A DNA stretch of 64,000 nt from Sulfomarinibacter sp963733915 (lineage in GTDB: Bacteria > Acidobacteriota > Thermoanaerobaculia > Thermoanaerobaculales > Sulfomarinibacteraceae), in the NCBI GenBank assembly GCA_963733915.1, contig CAVTEP010000006.1, forward strand, positions 806,001 through 870,000. The letters are read 5' to 3'. This document shows positions 9,046 through 18,585 of the stretch, piece by piece. Each line of letters begins with the position of its first letter. Position 1 is the stretch's first letter. The notes beneath the pieces were generated by a model that saw only the letters and a program-made list of their open reading frames with translations, had not been told where the DNA came from and did no database searches. A program made the translations under genes and the position numbers.

Positions 9046-11640
9046 TTACTTCGCCCGTACCGCCCGGACGGCGTTGGCGAAATCGAGGGCCGACTGATAA
9101 CGCTCTTCCGGCTTTTTCGCCAACGACTTCAGAACGAGAGCGTCCCACTCGGGGCTGACCTTGTGCTGGGCGTCCGCAACCGAGGGTCGTGTCGGCTCGT
9201 GCTGGAGGATCGCGAACATCAATTCGGTGATCTTGGAGCCGCCGAAGGGTCGTTGTCCAACCAGGAGCTCGTAGAGGACGACGCCGAGGGCAAACACATC
9301 GCTTCGTGCATCGACCTTTTTCCCGGTGATCTGCTCCGGCGACATGTATGCGGGCGTGCCGAGCACGCTTCCGGTCGCGGTCATGTTCGACTCGACCAGT
9401 CGCGCGATGCCGAAGTCCATCAGCTTGGTAACGCCCGTCTTTGGCGAGACCATGATGTTTTCGGGCTTGACGTCGCGGTGAAAGACCCCATGCTCATGGG
9501 CGTGCTGGAGCCCATTCGCGGCGTTGACGATCACGTGCTTGACCTGCGGCACCGTGAGCCGCGTCTTTTTGATGATGTTCGCAAGCGTGTCGCCTTCGAC
9601 ATATTCCATGACGATGTAGGCGATGCCGCCCTCGCCCTCGAAGGAGTCGTAGACGGTCACGATGTTGGGGTGGGTCAGCTTGCCGGCGGTCTTCGCCTCC
9701 CTGACAAAGCGCTGGCGCATCTCGATCGCCTCACGCGAGGACATTTCGACGTCGGGCCGGATTGTCTTGATCGCCACCTTGCGGTCGAGATTGGTGTCCT
9801 CCATGAGGAAGACCTCGCCCATCGCCCCCCTGCCCAGCTTCTGGACCATCCGGTAGCGGCTCCCCTGGGTCCCCGGCTGCGGCGCGACCGCGGGAACAGA
9901 CTGGGACACAACGCTCGGGCCGACGGTCGGAGCGGGGCCGATGGTCGCCTCGTCTTCTATGCGCACGGTGGGAGAGTCCGGCGAGCCCATCCCGAGGGTC
10001 TTCTCACCCGGCACATCCACGACCTTTGTGAATGCCCCGGGCGGTCGTTGCGGCATGACGGATGGCGCCGACGGCATCGACTGGCCAACCACGAGCTGGG
10101 TCCCGACGCCCGCCTTCCGCATCGCCTCGAGACGGTCGGCGACGTCCTCGAAGCTCGGGTCCATGTCGTAGACCCGCTTGTAGCAGAGGAAGGCCTTCTC
10201 CAGATTGCCGCGGCTCTGGAAGTCGAAACCGAGGTTGAGGTAGATGATCTTCATGTCCTCGGTCAACGGCAGCCGGTTGAAGGTCGCGATCGCCAGATCC
10301 AGGCTCCCCTTCTCCTGGAAGGCGAGGCCCTTCTCGAGCTGTGCCTCGGCAATCTTGTCCTCCGCCTCGCGGACCTTGGCCACCTCGACGTCCTTGGCCT
10401 TTTCGGTCGAGCGCAGCTTGAAGATGACCGTGGTGGTAAACGGGAAGACGATCGCCAGGCACGGATAGAGCGGCGGCCACCACACTGCTTGGACGATGAA
10501 GAGATAGAGGGACAACCCGAGCACCGCGAGCACCAGGACCGGCGCCGCGGCGAGGAGGACCGGAGTCGGCAGACGCGGGAAGAGGAGAACGGCGACCACG
10601 ACCAGGGCCAGGAAGAGCCCGAACTCGAGACCGATCCCCCAGCCGGGACTCTCGAGAAAGCTCAGGGTGAAGAAGTTGTCGAGAAACGTCGCGTGCAGAA
10701 TCACGCCCGGAAGGGTCATGCCGAACGGGAACTTCCGGTCGTCGAGCCCCTCGGCGGTCATGGCGACGAGCACCGCCTTCCCGTCCAGCTCGCGTTCACC
10801 GACGTCGCCGCGGAGCACGTCGAGCACCGAGTAGGTCGGGTAGACGTGGTCGAGGTCCCCCCTCGACCAGTTGACCAGCGCCTCGCCGGACTGGGTGATC
10901 GGTACGTCGGCATAACCGACCCGGAGGTGACTCTCGGTCACCTCCACCTCATCGAGCGGCACGCCGGTGTAGACCCGCGCGACCTGCAGGGCAAGCGAGG
11001 GGTAGGCCCGGTCTCCGTGCTGGATCAGTGTCGGCACCCGCCGTACGGTGCCGTCGACGCTCGGAATCAACGCGACATGGCCGACCGCCGCCGCCGCCTC
11101 GATCAGCGCCGGCGCCGGCGGCTCGACGCCGGGCGCCGGGACGATCCGGAGATATGGGAGATCGAAGGGCGGCACCGCCTGCTCGACGACCTCCGCCGGC
11201 GGCGTCTCGCTGGGCGGGCTCGGGTCGCCGGCATCGTTGAAGACCATCCCGAAGACGACGCTGCCGGAAGCGCGCATCGCTTCGGCGAGCGCGTCGTCCT
11301 CGGCGGTGGTCTTCGAGAAGGCGATGTCGAAGCCGATCACCTTGGCGCCGGCGTCGCTGAGCTTCTCGATCAACGGCACGTAGGTGTCGCGCGGCCACGG
11401 CCACCGCTCTTCCTCCGCGTTGAGCGCCTTGCCGTCGATGCCGACGATCACGACCTGCGGGCTCGGCTTGCGCTCGCCGCGGATGCCGTACCAGGCGTCC
11501 TGGATCTTGAGCTGGAAGGCCTGACCGATACCGAGCAGCATGCAGACCGCGGCCACCAGGCAGGCGCCGGCCGCGAACAGGGTCCACCGGCGCTTCTCCC
11601 GCGCCTGCTCGTCAAACAGGAGTCGGCCCTTGGCAGTCAT
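9046..11640 (-). CDS. Transmembrane CHASE2-TPR-Ser/Thr protein kinase
   Basis: An 864-residue membrane receptor kinase. Order: one N-terminal membrane segment (about 20-40), an extracytoplasmic CHASE2 sensor (about 45-320, with VVIVGIDGKAL and VIGFDIAFSK), two or three membrane segments (about 335-415), a short TPR region (about 440-510), a Pro/Thr-rich linker, then a eukaryotic-type kinase (about 605-864). The kinase has GRGAMGEV, the VAIK lysine, HRDVKPEN, DFG and SPEQ, so it looks active. CHASE2 faces the periplasm and probably senses a ligand that is not known. No partner gene is adjacent. The ATG is preceded only by a weak GAGAG. Confidence 0.92.
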   Translation of the reverse strand: MTAKGRLLFDEQAREKRRWTLFAAGACLVAAVCMLLGIGQAFQLKIQDAWYGIRGERKPSPQVVIVGIDGKALNAEEERWPWPRDTYVPLIEKLSDAGAKVIGFDIAFSKTTAEDDALAEAMRASGSVVFGMVFNDAGDPSPPSETPPAEVVEQAVPPFDLPYLRIVPAPGVEPPAPALIEAAAAVGHVALIPSVDGTVRRVPTLIQHGDRAYPSLALQVARVYTGVPLDEVEVTESHLRVGYADVPITQSGEALVNWSRGDLDHVYPTYSVLDVLRGDVGERELDGKAVLVAMTAEGLDDRKFPFGMTLPGVILHATFLDNFFTLSFLESPGWGIGLEFGLFLALVVVAVLLFPRLPTPVLLAAAPVLVLAVLGLSLYLFIVQAVWWPPLYPCLAIVFPFTTTVIFKLRSTEKAKDVEVAKVREAEDKIAEAQLEKGLAFQEKGSLDLAIATFNRLPLTEDMKIIYLNLGFDFQSRGNLEKAFLCYKRVYDMDPSFEDVADRLEAMRKAGVGTQLVVGQSMPSAPSVMPQRPPGAFTKVVDVPGEKTLGMGSPDSPTVRIEDEATIGPAPTVGPSVVSQSVPAVAPQPGTQGSRYRMVQKLGRGAMGEVFLMEDTNLDRKVAIKTIRPDVEMSSREAIEMRQRFVREAKTAGKLTHPNIVTVYDSFEGEGGIAYIVMEYVEGDTLANIIKKTRLTVPQVKHVIVNAANGLQHAHEHGVFHRDVKPENIMVSPKTGVTKLMDFGIARLVESNMTATGSVLGTPAYMSPEQITGKKVDARSDVFALGVVLYELLVGQRPFGGSKITELMFAILQHEPTRPSVADAQHKVSPEWDALVLKSLAKKPEERYQSALDFANAVRAVRAK

Positions 11641-11730
11641 CTCTCAAACCTGTGAGGGCCGCATCGTAGCATCGGCGGTTGCCGCCGGGCAAGCGCCGAC
11701 GTGTCACGGCCCTTTCCCGGCGGAAAAGGC

Positions 11731-11755
11731 GGCCGGGCCCGCGAGGGGCCCGGCC
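11731..11755. terminator. Strong GC hairpin between minus-strand genes
   Basis: GGCCGGGCCC pairs perfectly with GGGCCCGGCC over a five-base loop. On the minus strand it follows the Cys-rich gene and is trailed by GCCTTTTCC, a poor T-run. It may end transcription of that gene, or only fold in RNA. Confidence 0.45.
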
Positions 11756-11799
11756 GGATCATGCGCAGATTTGCCCTGACGACAGGACTACAAACGTTT

Positions 11800-12821
11800 C
11801 TAAGTTCTCGGACAGCGCTTGCCCCAGCACACTTGCGCTCCGTTGATGACGGTGCACGTGCATGAAGCCGGACCGACACCGAACGAGCCATCTCCGAAAT
11901 AGACCGGCAGCTGCAAAGGATCACCCTCGGGATTGTCTGGATCTGGCACTAAGAGGTACAGCGTGTTTCCGGTGAAATCTTCGTGGTTGCAGCAATCCTC
12001 GACATCCGGATTGCACCCGCATTCCACATCGTTCTCATAGAGAGGATTCGCGCAGCATGCAATCCACTCCTGCGTATCCTGTTCAAAGAAACTGCAGACG
12101 GAACCCCAATCGATCAAACTGCCATTGCTGTTCAAGTCGTATTCGAACTGCGCAAAACAACCCTCGAAGTTGATGATCTCGGTCTTGATATTCGACTGAT
12201 ACGGAAGTGGCGGACCACAGCTTGGCACGCAGCCTACGGGCAGCACGTTCTCGTCAACTCATCGCCGAACCCGGGGATTCGTACAGCGACCCTGGTCTTC
12301 GGACCCTTGATCAAGTCACCGTTGTCTACGACGTCACGTGCTTCACGCCTCGAACGGCGATCCACCAGGTCGTCGCTTGACATCCATTCGGCGTTGACGT
12401 CGAACCGCCTGCTCGTGACACATGTATGCCGACACCTTTCGCCGACGTCAGTCGCCGGAGAATACCGACTGCATCATCCCCAGACCACGATCGATACTCT
12501 GGCAAGCCGAGGACACGTCGATCAATGTGTAGGGCGCGGGCTTGTAAACCAGGACCGTATGCGTGCGACGATGTTCTTGTACCGGTTCCAGTACCGCTCA
12601 CCGCCGGTGCCGCACAGGGCTTCATCCGACCACTTGCATCGGGGTTGCAACGTGACAGCGCATCGACCGTACCGATCCAGGTCAGCACCGTCCAGCCGCC
12701 ATCGTTCCCGTCGTGCACTCCGTAATAGGACCATCGATCATGTGCCGCAGCGGGCTGCCAGCAGATCTAGTGCGACTACACCACCACAACGCACACAAAA
12801 CAATGACTCTCTCGAACGCAT
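11800..12821 (-). pseudogene. Cys-rich secreted protein gene broken by several frameshifts
   Basis: A good start exists: ATG at 12821 preceded by AAGGAG, then MRSRESLFCVRC and a hydrophobic stretch. Protein-like segments then follow in order but in changing frames: SDEALCGTGGERYWNRYKN; VYKPAPYTLIDVSSACQSI; RRFDVNAEWMSSDDLVD followed by NGDLIKGPKTRVAVRIPGFG; and a final open stretch of 149 codons (11800-12246). That last stretch is rich in Cys (CVPSCGPP, CCANP, CGCNPDVEDCC) and ends CWGKRCPRT. Base composition is less GC-rich than its neighbours. Likely an exported protein with disulfides; I do not recognise the family. At least three shifts make decay more likely than sequencing error. Confidence 0.6.
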
Positions 12822-13082
12822 CGCAATCTCCTTTCGGACGTTCACAACGTCCTTAAACCCATCTCCGATGTACTCTCTCCCCACAAATAGATGCCGGCAG
12901 TCTAGCCGGTCCTGTCCGTTGTTGCAACGAACTACCGGAAAAATCTTCGGCCTCTGCCGAAACTTTACACACATCTTCGTGATTGCGACTCGATCCACGA
13001 ATGGGTCGGGTACCGCCGTGGTCGCGTGATCGGGCCATTTTGTGGGCCGGCGATCCCTCATCTTCGATCGTCCCATCCACCC

Positions 13083-16000
13083 CTACGGAAACGCCAGCGT
13101 CACCCTGGCGAAGTAGGTCCGGCCGGGCCGCAGGGTCAGGTTCTTTGCGCTCGACGGCAGGATCGACTCGGTCGCCAGATAGCTGAACTCCTCGTCGGTG
13201 GCGTTGTTGACACCGACCGAGACGAAGCCGAAGCGCTTCGGCAGCCGATAGCGCAGGGCCGCGTCGAGCAGCCAGAAGTCGGTCGCACCGGGCGCGTAGC
13301 CGAAGGGCGGCACCCGAAGCTCGAATCTGCCCTCCTGGTCGACATAGGTCCCCTTGACGCTGGCGGTAAAGCCGCTCGGGTGGATGAACTGGAGCCCGAG
13401 CGGCACCCGCTGCGTGGAGACCTTTTTGAAGCCGAGCTGCAGGATCGGGTCGAGCTCGATCTTCTCGTAGTCGTACTCGGCGCTGAGGGACCACCACCGG
13501 TGCGGCGTCGCGAAGAAGTAGAAGCGGCTGAGTTTCTCGTCCTGCGACGCATCGATGAGTTGCATCTCGAAGGTGTCGAGGTCAAAAAAGAAGGTCGGAG
13601 TTTCGGTGTCGCGTTCGGTGTACTGGGCGCCGAGGAAGACGCTGTCGCCGATCTTCTGGTCGATGGCGGCGCCCCAGACTGTGGCGCTGTTTCCGTTGGG
13701 GTCGTCGTAGAGCTGGTTGAAGCCGGCGACCTGGGTCGGCTCCAGCGTCTGGCCGGTGACCAGCATCCGCTTGAGGGTCTGGAAGCCTGCCGCACGGAGG
13801 GTCGTCCCAGACCCCAACCGCCAGGTCACGCCGAGCTTGGGGCTGACCTGGTCCCGCTCGCCGATGCCGCCCTCGTCTTCGAAGCGGTCGGCGCTGACGC
13901 CGAGGGTGAAGCTGAGATCGGCGGGAAGGGTGATGTTGGCGTAGGCGTATACATTGTCGTGTCTGGGTTTCGACGAGATCTGCTGGACACTCTCGATCGG
14001 TCCAGGGCCGAAGGGCGGCGGCGGCAGGTCAATGAGCGCGGTCAGGAGAAGGTCATTCTCGATCTCGAAGTGGCCGCCTCCCGCGATCAGATTGAAGCCG
14101 CCGGCGCCGGGGGCGCCGCCTGCGCGGTAGATGTACTGGCCCTCGAAGCCGTCGGAGGTGCTGTCGCCGTCGATCTCCACCGACAGGAGGCCGGCCACGA
14201 TGTCCAGCCCGTCCGTGTAGAGGTCCTGAGCCTCCTGGTGGAGGTAGGAGAGCAGCAGGGTCGAGTTCGGGCCGAAGGAGTGGCGCAGGCCGACGCGGCC
14301 GGTATCCATCTCGGTCGTGCGGCGCAGCTCGGGCCGGTAATCGTCCTCCCAGAAGCGCATCGCGAGGTCGCCGGTCTCGGTTTCCCGCTGACGATACTCT
14401 GCCTGGAGGCTGGTTTTGGCGCCGAGCTCGAACTGGACGAAGGCGTTGCCGATCTCGTCCGCCTGGTCCGAGTTTTCGCGCCAGCCATCGGTCTCGAAGC
14501 GCTCGTAGCCAAGGCTGAAGGAGAAGCGCTTGTAAATGCCGGAGACCATGGCGGTGCCTGACCAGGTCTCGTCCTCGCCGACCGAACCCGCCAGCTGGAC
14601 GTTGACCTGGTCCCGGTTGAAGAGGGCGTTGAACTCGTTGTACGCAAGTGTGGACGGCCCCTGGGCGCTGATCAGGAAGAGGTTGCTCTCGGCCAGTCGC
14701 GGCTGGATCGGGGTCGTGTTGAGCGGCTGCATCATCTGCGACTGATAGAGCTCGCTGACGCGTGCAATCTCGTGCCGGCGCTGCGAGGCGTAGTTGTCGG
14801 CCAGCAACCGGTGCGCCGAGAAGTTGGTCGGGTCGATGTTGACCGAGCTCCACCCTTCGACCAGACCGAGCTGCTGGAAACCGAGGTCGCTGTAAATGCG
14901 GCCGAGGCTCGCGCTGCGGGCCGCGAGGTCGGAGTCGAGCAACAGGCGCGAGCGATAGACTCCCCGGTTGTCGTTGAGCTCGATCGCCTGTTCCATGTCG
15001 CGCAATGCCTCGACCGGCCGGTTGGTGGTCTGCTTGGCGATCGCGTCATAGAACCACGGGGTCGGGTCGAGGGGATCGAGCTGTTTGGCGAGGTGGAATT
15101 CGCGGTCATCGAGCTTGGTCCGCTTTTTCTCGTAGTAGGCCTTGCCGAGATAGCTGCGGATCAGGCTGCTGCCCGGATCGAGGCTGGCCGCGACCTCGAT
15201 GTCCTGCGCACCCTTGTCGAGCTCGCCGTCCCTGATCTTGGTCAGGCCGAGACCGAGACGCGGCAGCGGATCGCCCTGATCGAGCTCGATTGCCCTTTCG
15301 AACGCCTGCCTCGCCTTTCCGGTCTTGACCTGCGCGAGGTAGGCGTAGCCGAGCACGGTCTGGGTCCTGCTCGACTCCGAGTCCTGCTCGGCCGCAGTGT
15401 GCGCCGCCCCGAGCGCATCGCTGAGCTTTCCCATAGACAGCTGGAGTTCGGCCAGCCTCGCCCAGGCGAGGGCGTTGTCGGGATCGATTTTGACCGCCTC
15501 CTCGAGGGCCTCGCGAGCCCCTTTCAGGTTGAACATGGACTGACGGGCGTAGGACTGGGCGATCCGAGCGGTCGCGGACGATGGATCACCCGCAACCGCC
15601 GTGTCGGCAGCCGCCAGCGCTTTGTCGTTTTCGTTGAGCGCCACCGCGATGATGGTTTGCAACGCCAGCGCCTGGGTGTCTCCCGGCTTCAGCTCGAGCG
15701 ACCGCTCGATGTCGGCGGCCGCCTGGTCGACGCTCGACGCGGCGAGCAGGAGCGATGCCCGATAGGTGAAGAAGCCGGGGTCGTCAACCTGGCCGGAATC
15801 GACCCCAGCGATCGCGTCGAGCGCCGCTTCGAGGTCACCGCCGCGGTAGGCGTCGGCCGACTCGGAGAGCGCGCTCTGCAGTGCAGCTTCAACACCCGCC
15901 GGCGGCTCGTAGAGCACGGGCTGGAAGTAGAGAGCCCACTGGACGGCGTTGTTCGGTCGGACCGCGACCCGCATGGCCGGAGCCGCGCCCGGCGCGGCGG

Positions 16001-16532
16001 CAGCGGTCTGTCCGCCCTCGACCATCAGGGTGCCCTCGTCGTTTTGAAGCTCCACCTTGCCTTCGAGTGCCGAAAGAACCGTCGTCTCGCCGTCATAGTC
16101 GATGGCGACCTCGGTGCCGCGCACGGCGGCGATTGTGCTCCCGCTCTTGAATCGCACCGGACTCTCTCGCCAGCTCACGACCCGGGCCCACAGACGCCCG
16201 GCAAAGACCTCGATGTCCCTCTCGCCGGCGCTCTCGTTGATCTGGACCCGCGAGTCGGCACCGACTCGAAGCTGGCTCCCGTCGGAGTAGAAGCGCAGCA
16301 CCAGCGAACCCTCTCTGGTCACCACGATGTCGTTCCTCTCGAGCGCCATGCCCCGTTGCAGGTTGAGCGCGTCCCCGGACCGAACCACGCTGACGCGTCC
16401 GCGATACGCCTCGAGGCTCGCGAATCGGGGAGCGCTCGTTTGCGCAATGGCTGGGACCGCGGACGAAATGCCGAGCACGATGGAGACGCAGAGGCCGATG
16501 CCGTACGAAACGCGCGATTGGAGCCGAGTCAT
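13083..16532 (-). CDS. FecR domain-TPR-outer-membrane barrel fusion protein
   Basis: A 1149-residue exported protein. A signal peptide (VSYGIGLCVSIVLGISS...AIAQ) is followed by a FecR-type domain (about 40-180, with FAGRLWARVVSW and AAVRGTEVAIDYDG), a chain of TPR-like helical repeats (about 215-570, e.g. DPDNALAWARLAELQLSMG) and a C-terminal half (about 600-1149) with the aromatic, alternating pattern of TonB-receptor barrels ending VTLAFP. No ordinary plug domain with a TonB box is evident. The start is MTRLQSRV because GGGAGG lies just upstream. It may be an outer-membrane assembly or surface display protein; a role in uptake is not shown. Confidence 0.82.
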   Translation of the reverse strand: MTRLQSRVSYGIGLCVSIVLGISSAVPAIAQTSAPRFASLEAYRGRVSVVRSGDALNLQRGMALERNDIVVTREGSLVLRFYSDGSQLRVGADSRVQINESAGERDIEVFAGRLWARVVSWRESPVRFKSGSTIAAVRGTEVAIDYDGETTVLSALEGKVELQNDEGTLMVEGGQTAAAAPGAAPAMRVAVRPNNAVQWALYFQPVLYEPPAGVEAALQSALSESADAYRGGDLEAALDAIAGVDSGQVDDPGFFTYRASLLLAASSVDQAAADIERSLELKPGDTQALALQTIIAVALNENDKALAAADTAVAGDPSSATARIAQSYARQSMFNLKGAREALEEAVKIDPDNALAWARLAELQLSMGKLSDALGAAHTAAEQDSESSRTQTVLGYAYLAQVKTGKARQAFERAIELDQGDPLPRLGLGLTKIRDGELDKGAQDIEVAASLDPGSSLIRSYLGKAYYEKKRTKLDDREFHLAKQLDPLDPTPWFYDAIAKQTTNRPVEALRDMEQAIELNDNRGVYRSRLLLDSDLAARSASLGRIYSDLGFQQLGLVEGWSSVNIDPTNFSAHRLLADNYASQRRHEIARVSELYQSQMMQPLNTTPIQPRLAESNLFLISAQGPSTLAYNEFNALFNRDQVNVQLAGSVGEDETWSGTAMVSGIYKRFSFSLGYERFETDGWRENSDQADEIGNAFVQFELGAKTSLQAEYRQRETETGDLAMRFWEDDYRPELRRTTEMDTGRVGLRHSFGPNSTLLLSYLHQEAQDLYTDGLDIVAGLLSVEIDGDSTSDGFEGQYIYRAGGAPGAGGFNLIAGGGHFEIENDLLLTALIDLPPPPFGPGPIESVQQISSKPRHDNVYAYANITLPADLSFTLGVSADRFEDEGGIGERDQVSPKLGVTWRLGSGTTLRAAGFQTLKRMLVTGQTLEPTQVAGFNQLYDDPNGNSATVWGAAIDQKIGDSVFLGAQYTERDTETPTFFFDLDTFEMQLIDASQDEKLSRFYFFATPHRWWSLSAEYDYEKIELDPILQLGFKKVSTQRVPLGLQFIHPSGFTASVKGTYVDQEGRFELRVPPFGYAPGATDFWLLDAALRYRLPKRFGFVSVGVNNATDEEFSYLATESILPSSAKNLTLRPGRTYFARVTLAFP

Positions 16533-16550
16533 GTTTCCTCCCTTGGTCGG

Positions 16551-16571
16551 CCGCGGGTCAACGACCCGCGG
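16551..16571. promoter_or_regulatory. Perfect leader hairpin before the FecR-TPR-barrel gene
   Basis: CCGCGGGTC, loop AAC, then GACCCGCGG forms a nine-pair stem about 19 bases upstream of the start codon, next to the ribosome binding site. It could affect translation or mRNA stability. Confidence 0.4.
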
Positions 16572-16923
16572 CGGCTGTCGATGAGCATGACGATTCGTCG
16601 AGGCTGTGCTCAAGTTCCACTCTGGACCCGATTTATGAGGCGTTCAAGATACCCGGTTTTGATCTCGATTTCCAGCCCGCGGAGCGAAAAAGGCTGCTCG
16701 CAGCCCCCCTGCGGGAGGATCGCAGACTCTTGTACGAGGACCCTCGATTGACACGGTTCGCAGCACTGAGCTGTGGGTTCTTGCTTTTCGCCCGGGAGCG
16801 CGCATAATCGGCCCACGCGGACCGACGGCCATGTGGGACTTCGGTTGCTGCGGGGTGGGTGGGAGCGATCATGACCCGTGCGGGTCGGCGCTCTGACTCG
16901 CCCGGAGGCAATCGGAGGATTTC
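16572..16923. other. Intergenic region between divergent genes
   Basis: About 350 bases without a convincing gene. A plus-strand frame open up to 16807 reads protein-like (DPIYEAFKIPGFDLDFQPAE, ending SCGFLLFARERA), but it has no usable start codon or ribosome binding site, so it is at best a gene fragment. Promoters for the lyase and the FecR-TPR-barrel gene must lie here; none is clear enough to mark. Confidence 0.4.
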
Positions 16924-18480
16924 GTGGCCATCACCATCACCGGCAAGAACCTGAGCATCGAGGACGTGGTTGCCGTGGCCCGGCACGGCGAGCCCGTCGA
17001 GCTCCACCCCGACGCGCGCGCGCGGATCGCTCGTTGCCGGGCATTTCTCGACGACCGCCTCGCGGCGCGCGAGATCATGTACGGCGTCAACACCGGGATC
17101 GGCGAGTTCTCCGAGGTGGTCCTCGATGACGATCAGGTGCGCGATTTCCAGCGATTCCTGATCTACAACCACGCCGCCGGGATCGGCGGGCCCTGTCCCG
17201 AGGACCATGTTCGCGCCGCCATGCTGTTGCGGATCAACGTCCACGCCAACGGGCACTCCGGCTGCCGGCCGGAGATCACCGAGACCCTGGTCGCGATGCT
17301 GAACGCCGGCGTCACGCCGGTCGTGTGCGAGAAGGGCTCGGTCGGGGCCTGCGGCGACCTCGCGCCGATGAGTCAGATCGCCCTCCTCCTGATGGGCGAG
17401 GGGGAGGCCTTCTTCCGAGGTACCCGACTGCCAGGTGCCAAAGCCCTCGACGCGGCGGGCATCCCGGTCCCTGGATTGCAGGCACGAGACGGTCTGGCAA
17501 CCATCAACGGCTCCAACCTCACCAACGCCATCGGCTGCCTGACCGTGTGGGATAGCGAGCGCTTTCTCAAACAGGCCGAGATCGCCTGCGCCATGAGCCT
17601 CGAGGCCCTGCGCGCCAACCTGAAGCCCTACGATTCGCGGCTCCACGAGCTTCGCGGTTTCAGAGGCGCGGTGGCCTCGGCGGCCAACATCCGCGCCGTC
17701 ATCGAGGGTTCGGATCTGCTGAGCGGCAAGGAGAAGGTCAAGGTCCAGGACGCCTACTCGATGCGCTCGTCACCACAGGTGATCGGCGCCGCCCGCGATC
17801 AGCTGCGATGGACCCGCGAGCAGATCGAGGTCGAGGCCAACGGGGTCGGCGACAATCCGATCTTTCTGCCCGACGCCGGGGTGGTGCTGACCGGCGCCAA
17901 CTTCCAGGGCACTCCGGTCAGCCTGCCGCTCGACACCCTCGGCGCTGCGATCACGATGGTCTGCGTGTTGTCCGAACGGCGCCTCAACCGCCTCACCAAC
18001 CCGGCGCTCAGCGCCGGGCTTCCGCCCTTCCTGACCAGGGGCGCGGGGATGTATTCGGGGCTGATGCTCAGCCAGTACACGGCCGACATGCAGATCGTCG
18101 AGCAGCGGATCCTCTCGTCCCCGGCCTTCACCCAGTCGATCCCGGCCGCCGCCGACCAGGAGGACTTTGTCTCGATGGGAATGAACTCGGCCCTCAAGAC
18201 GCGGACCATCCTCGGCAACGCCCACGGGATCCTCGGCATCGAGCTCATGGCCGCGGCCCAGGGACTCGACTTCCGCCAGTTCGAAGCGGGGCGCGGCACC
18301 CGGGCGGCGCACGCCGAGGTCCGCCGCCATGTGGATTTCCTCGAGGAGGACCGGCCGCTCTATCCCGATCACAACGCGATCCAGGCCGCCGCGAACGCTT
18401 CGATATTCTCAATGCAGTTGAATCGGAGATCGGGGAGCTCGCGGCATACTGAATTCTCAATTCTCAATTCTCAATTTTGA
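16924..18480 (+). CDS. Aromatic amino acid lyase (HAL/PAL family) with Ala-Cys-Gly triad
   Basis: A 518-residue member of the MIO-dependent histidine/phenylalanine ammonia-lyase family. Blocks present: YGVNTGIGEF (about residue 44), NHAAGIGGP, KINGSN-like TINGSNLTN, YSMRSSPQVIGA, and the NPIFLPDAG active-site loop. The MIO cofactor normally forms from Ala-Ser-Gly; here the site reads GSVGACGDLAP, with a TGC codon. An Asn-His pair occupies the position usually used to judge substrate, so His, Tyr or another amino acid cannot be decided. No hut genes are nearby. Start GTG at 16924 follows CGGAGG. The last residues (TEFSILNSQF) and stop come from a heptamer repeat. Confidence 0.85.
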   Translation: MAITITGKNLSIEDVVAVARHGEPVELHPDARARIARCRAFLDDRLAAREIMYGVNTGIGEFSEVVLDDDQVRDFQRFLIYNHAAGIGGPCPEDHVRAAMLLRINVHANGHSGCRPEITETLVAMLNAGVTPVVCEKGSVGACGDLAPMSQIALLLMGEGEAFFRGTRLPGAKALDAAGIPVPGLQARDGLATINGSNLTNAIGCLTVWDSERFLKQAEIACAMSLEALRANLKPYDSRLHELRGFRGAVASAANIRAVIEGSDLLSGKEKVKVQDAYSMRSSPQVIGAARDQLRWTREQIEVEANGVGDNPIFLPDAGVVLTGANFQGTPVSLPLDTLGAAITMVCVLSERRLNRLTNPALSAGLPPFLTRGAGMYSGLMLSQYTADMQIVEQRILSSPAFTQSIPAAADQEDFVSMGMNSALKTRTILGNAHGILGIELMAAAQGLDFRQFEAGRGTRAAHAEVRRHVDFLEEDRPLYPDHNAIQAAANASIFSMQLNRRSGSSRHTEFSILNSQF

Positions 18481-18556
18481 ATTCCCTTCCGCCCACCCTC
18501 TTCGAAGGAACGGGCCGGGTGGTCATTGAGAATTAAGAATTGAGAACTGAGAATTG
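18451..18556. repeat. Inverted AATTCTC/GAGAATT heptamer block
   Basis: Four AATTCTC-type units at 18451-18482 face GAGAATT-type units at 18526-18556 across CCCACCC and GGGTGG. It holds the stop of the lyase gene and ends shortly before the threonine synthase promoter. Confidence 0.88.
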
Positions 18557-18572
18557 GCGGGCGGAGCCCGGT

Positions 18573-18578
18573 TACAAT
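18573..18578 (+). promoter_or_regulatory. -10 box placed for a leaderless thrC transcript
   Basis: TACAAT ends seven bases before the ATG at 18586. No Shine-Dalgarno sequence lies between, so transcription probably starts at or next to the start codon. Confidence 0.45.
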
Positions 18579-18585
18579 CGTGCCC

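Noticed and set aside
16562..16807. Small protein gene between the FecR-TPR-barrel gene and the lyase
   Set aside because: The frame is protein-like at its end but has no start codon or ribosome binding site; described as intergenic.
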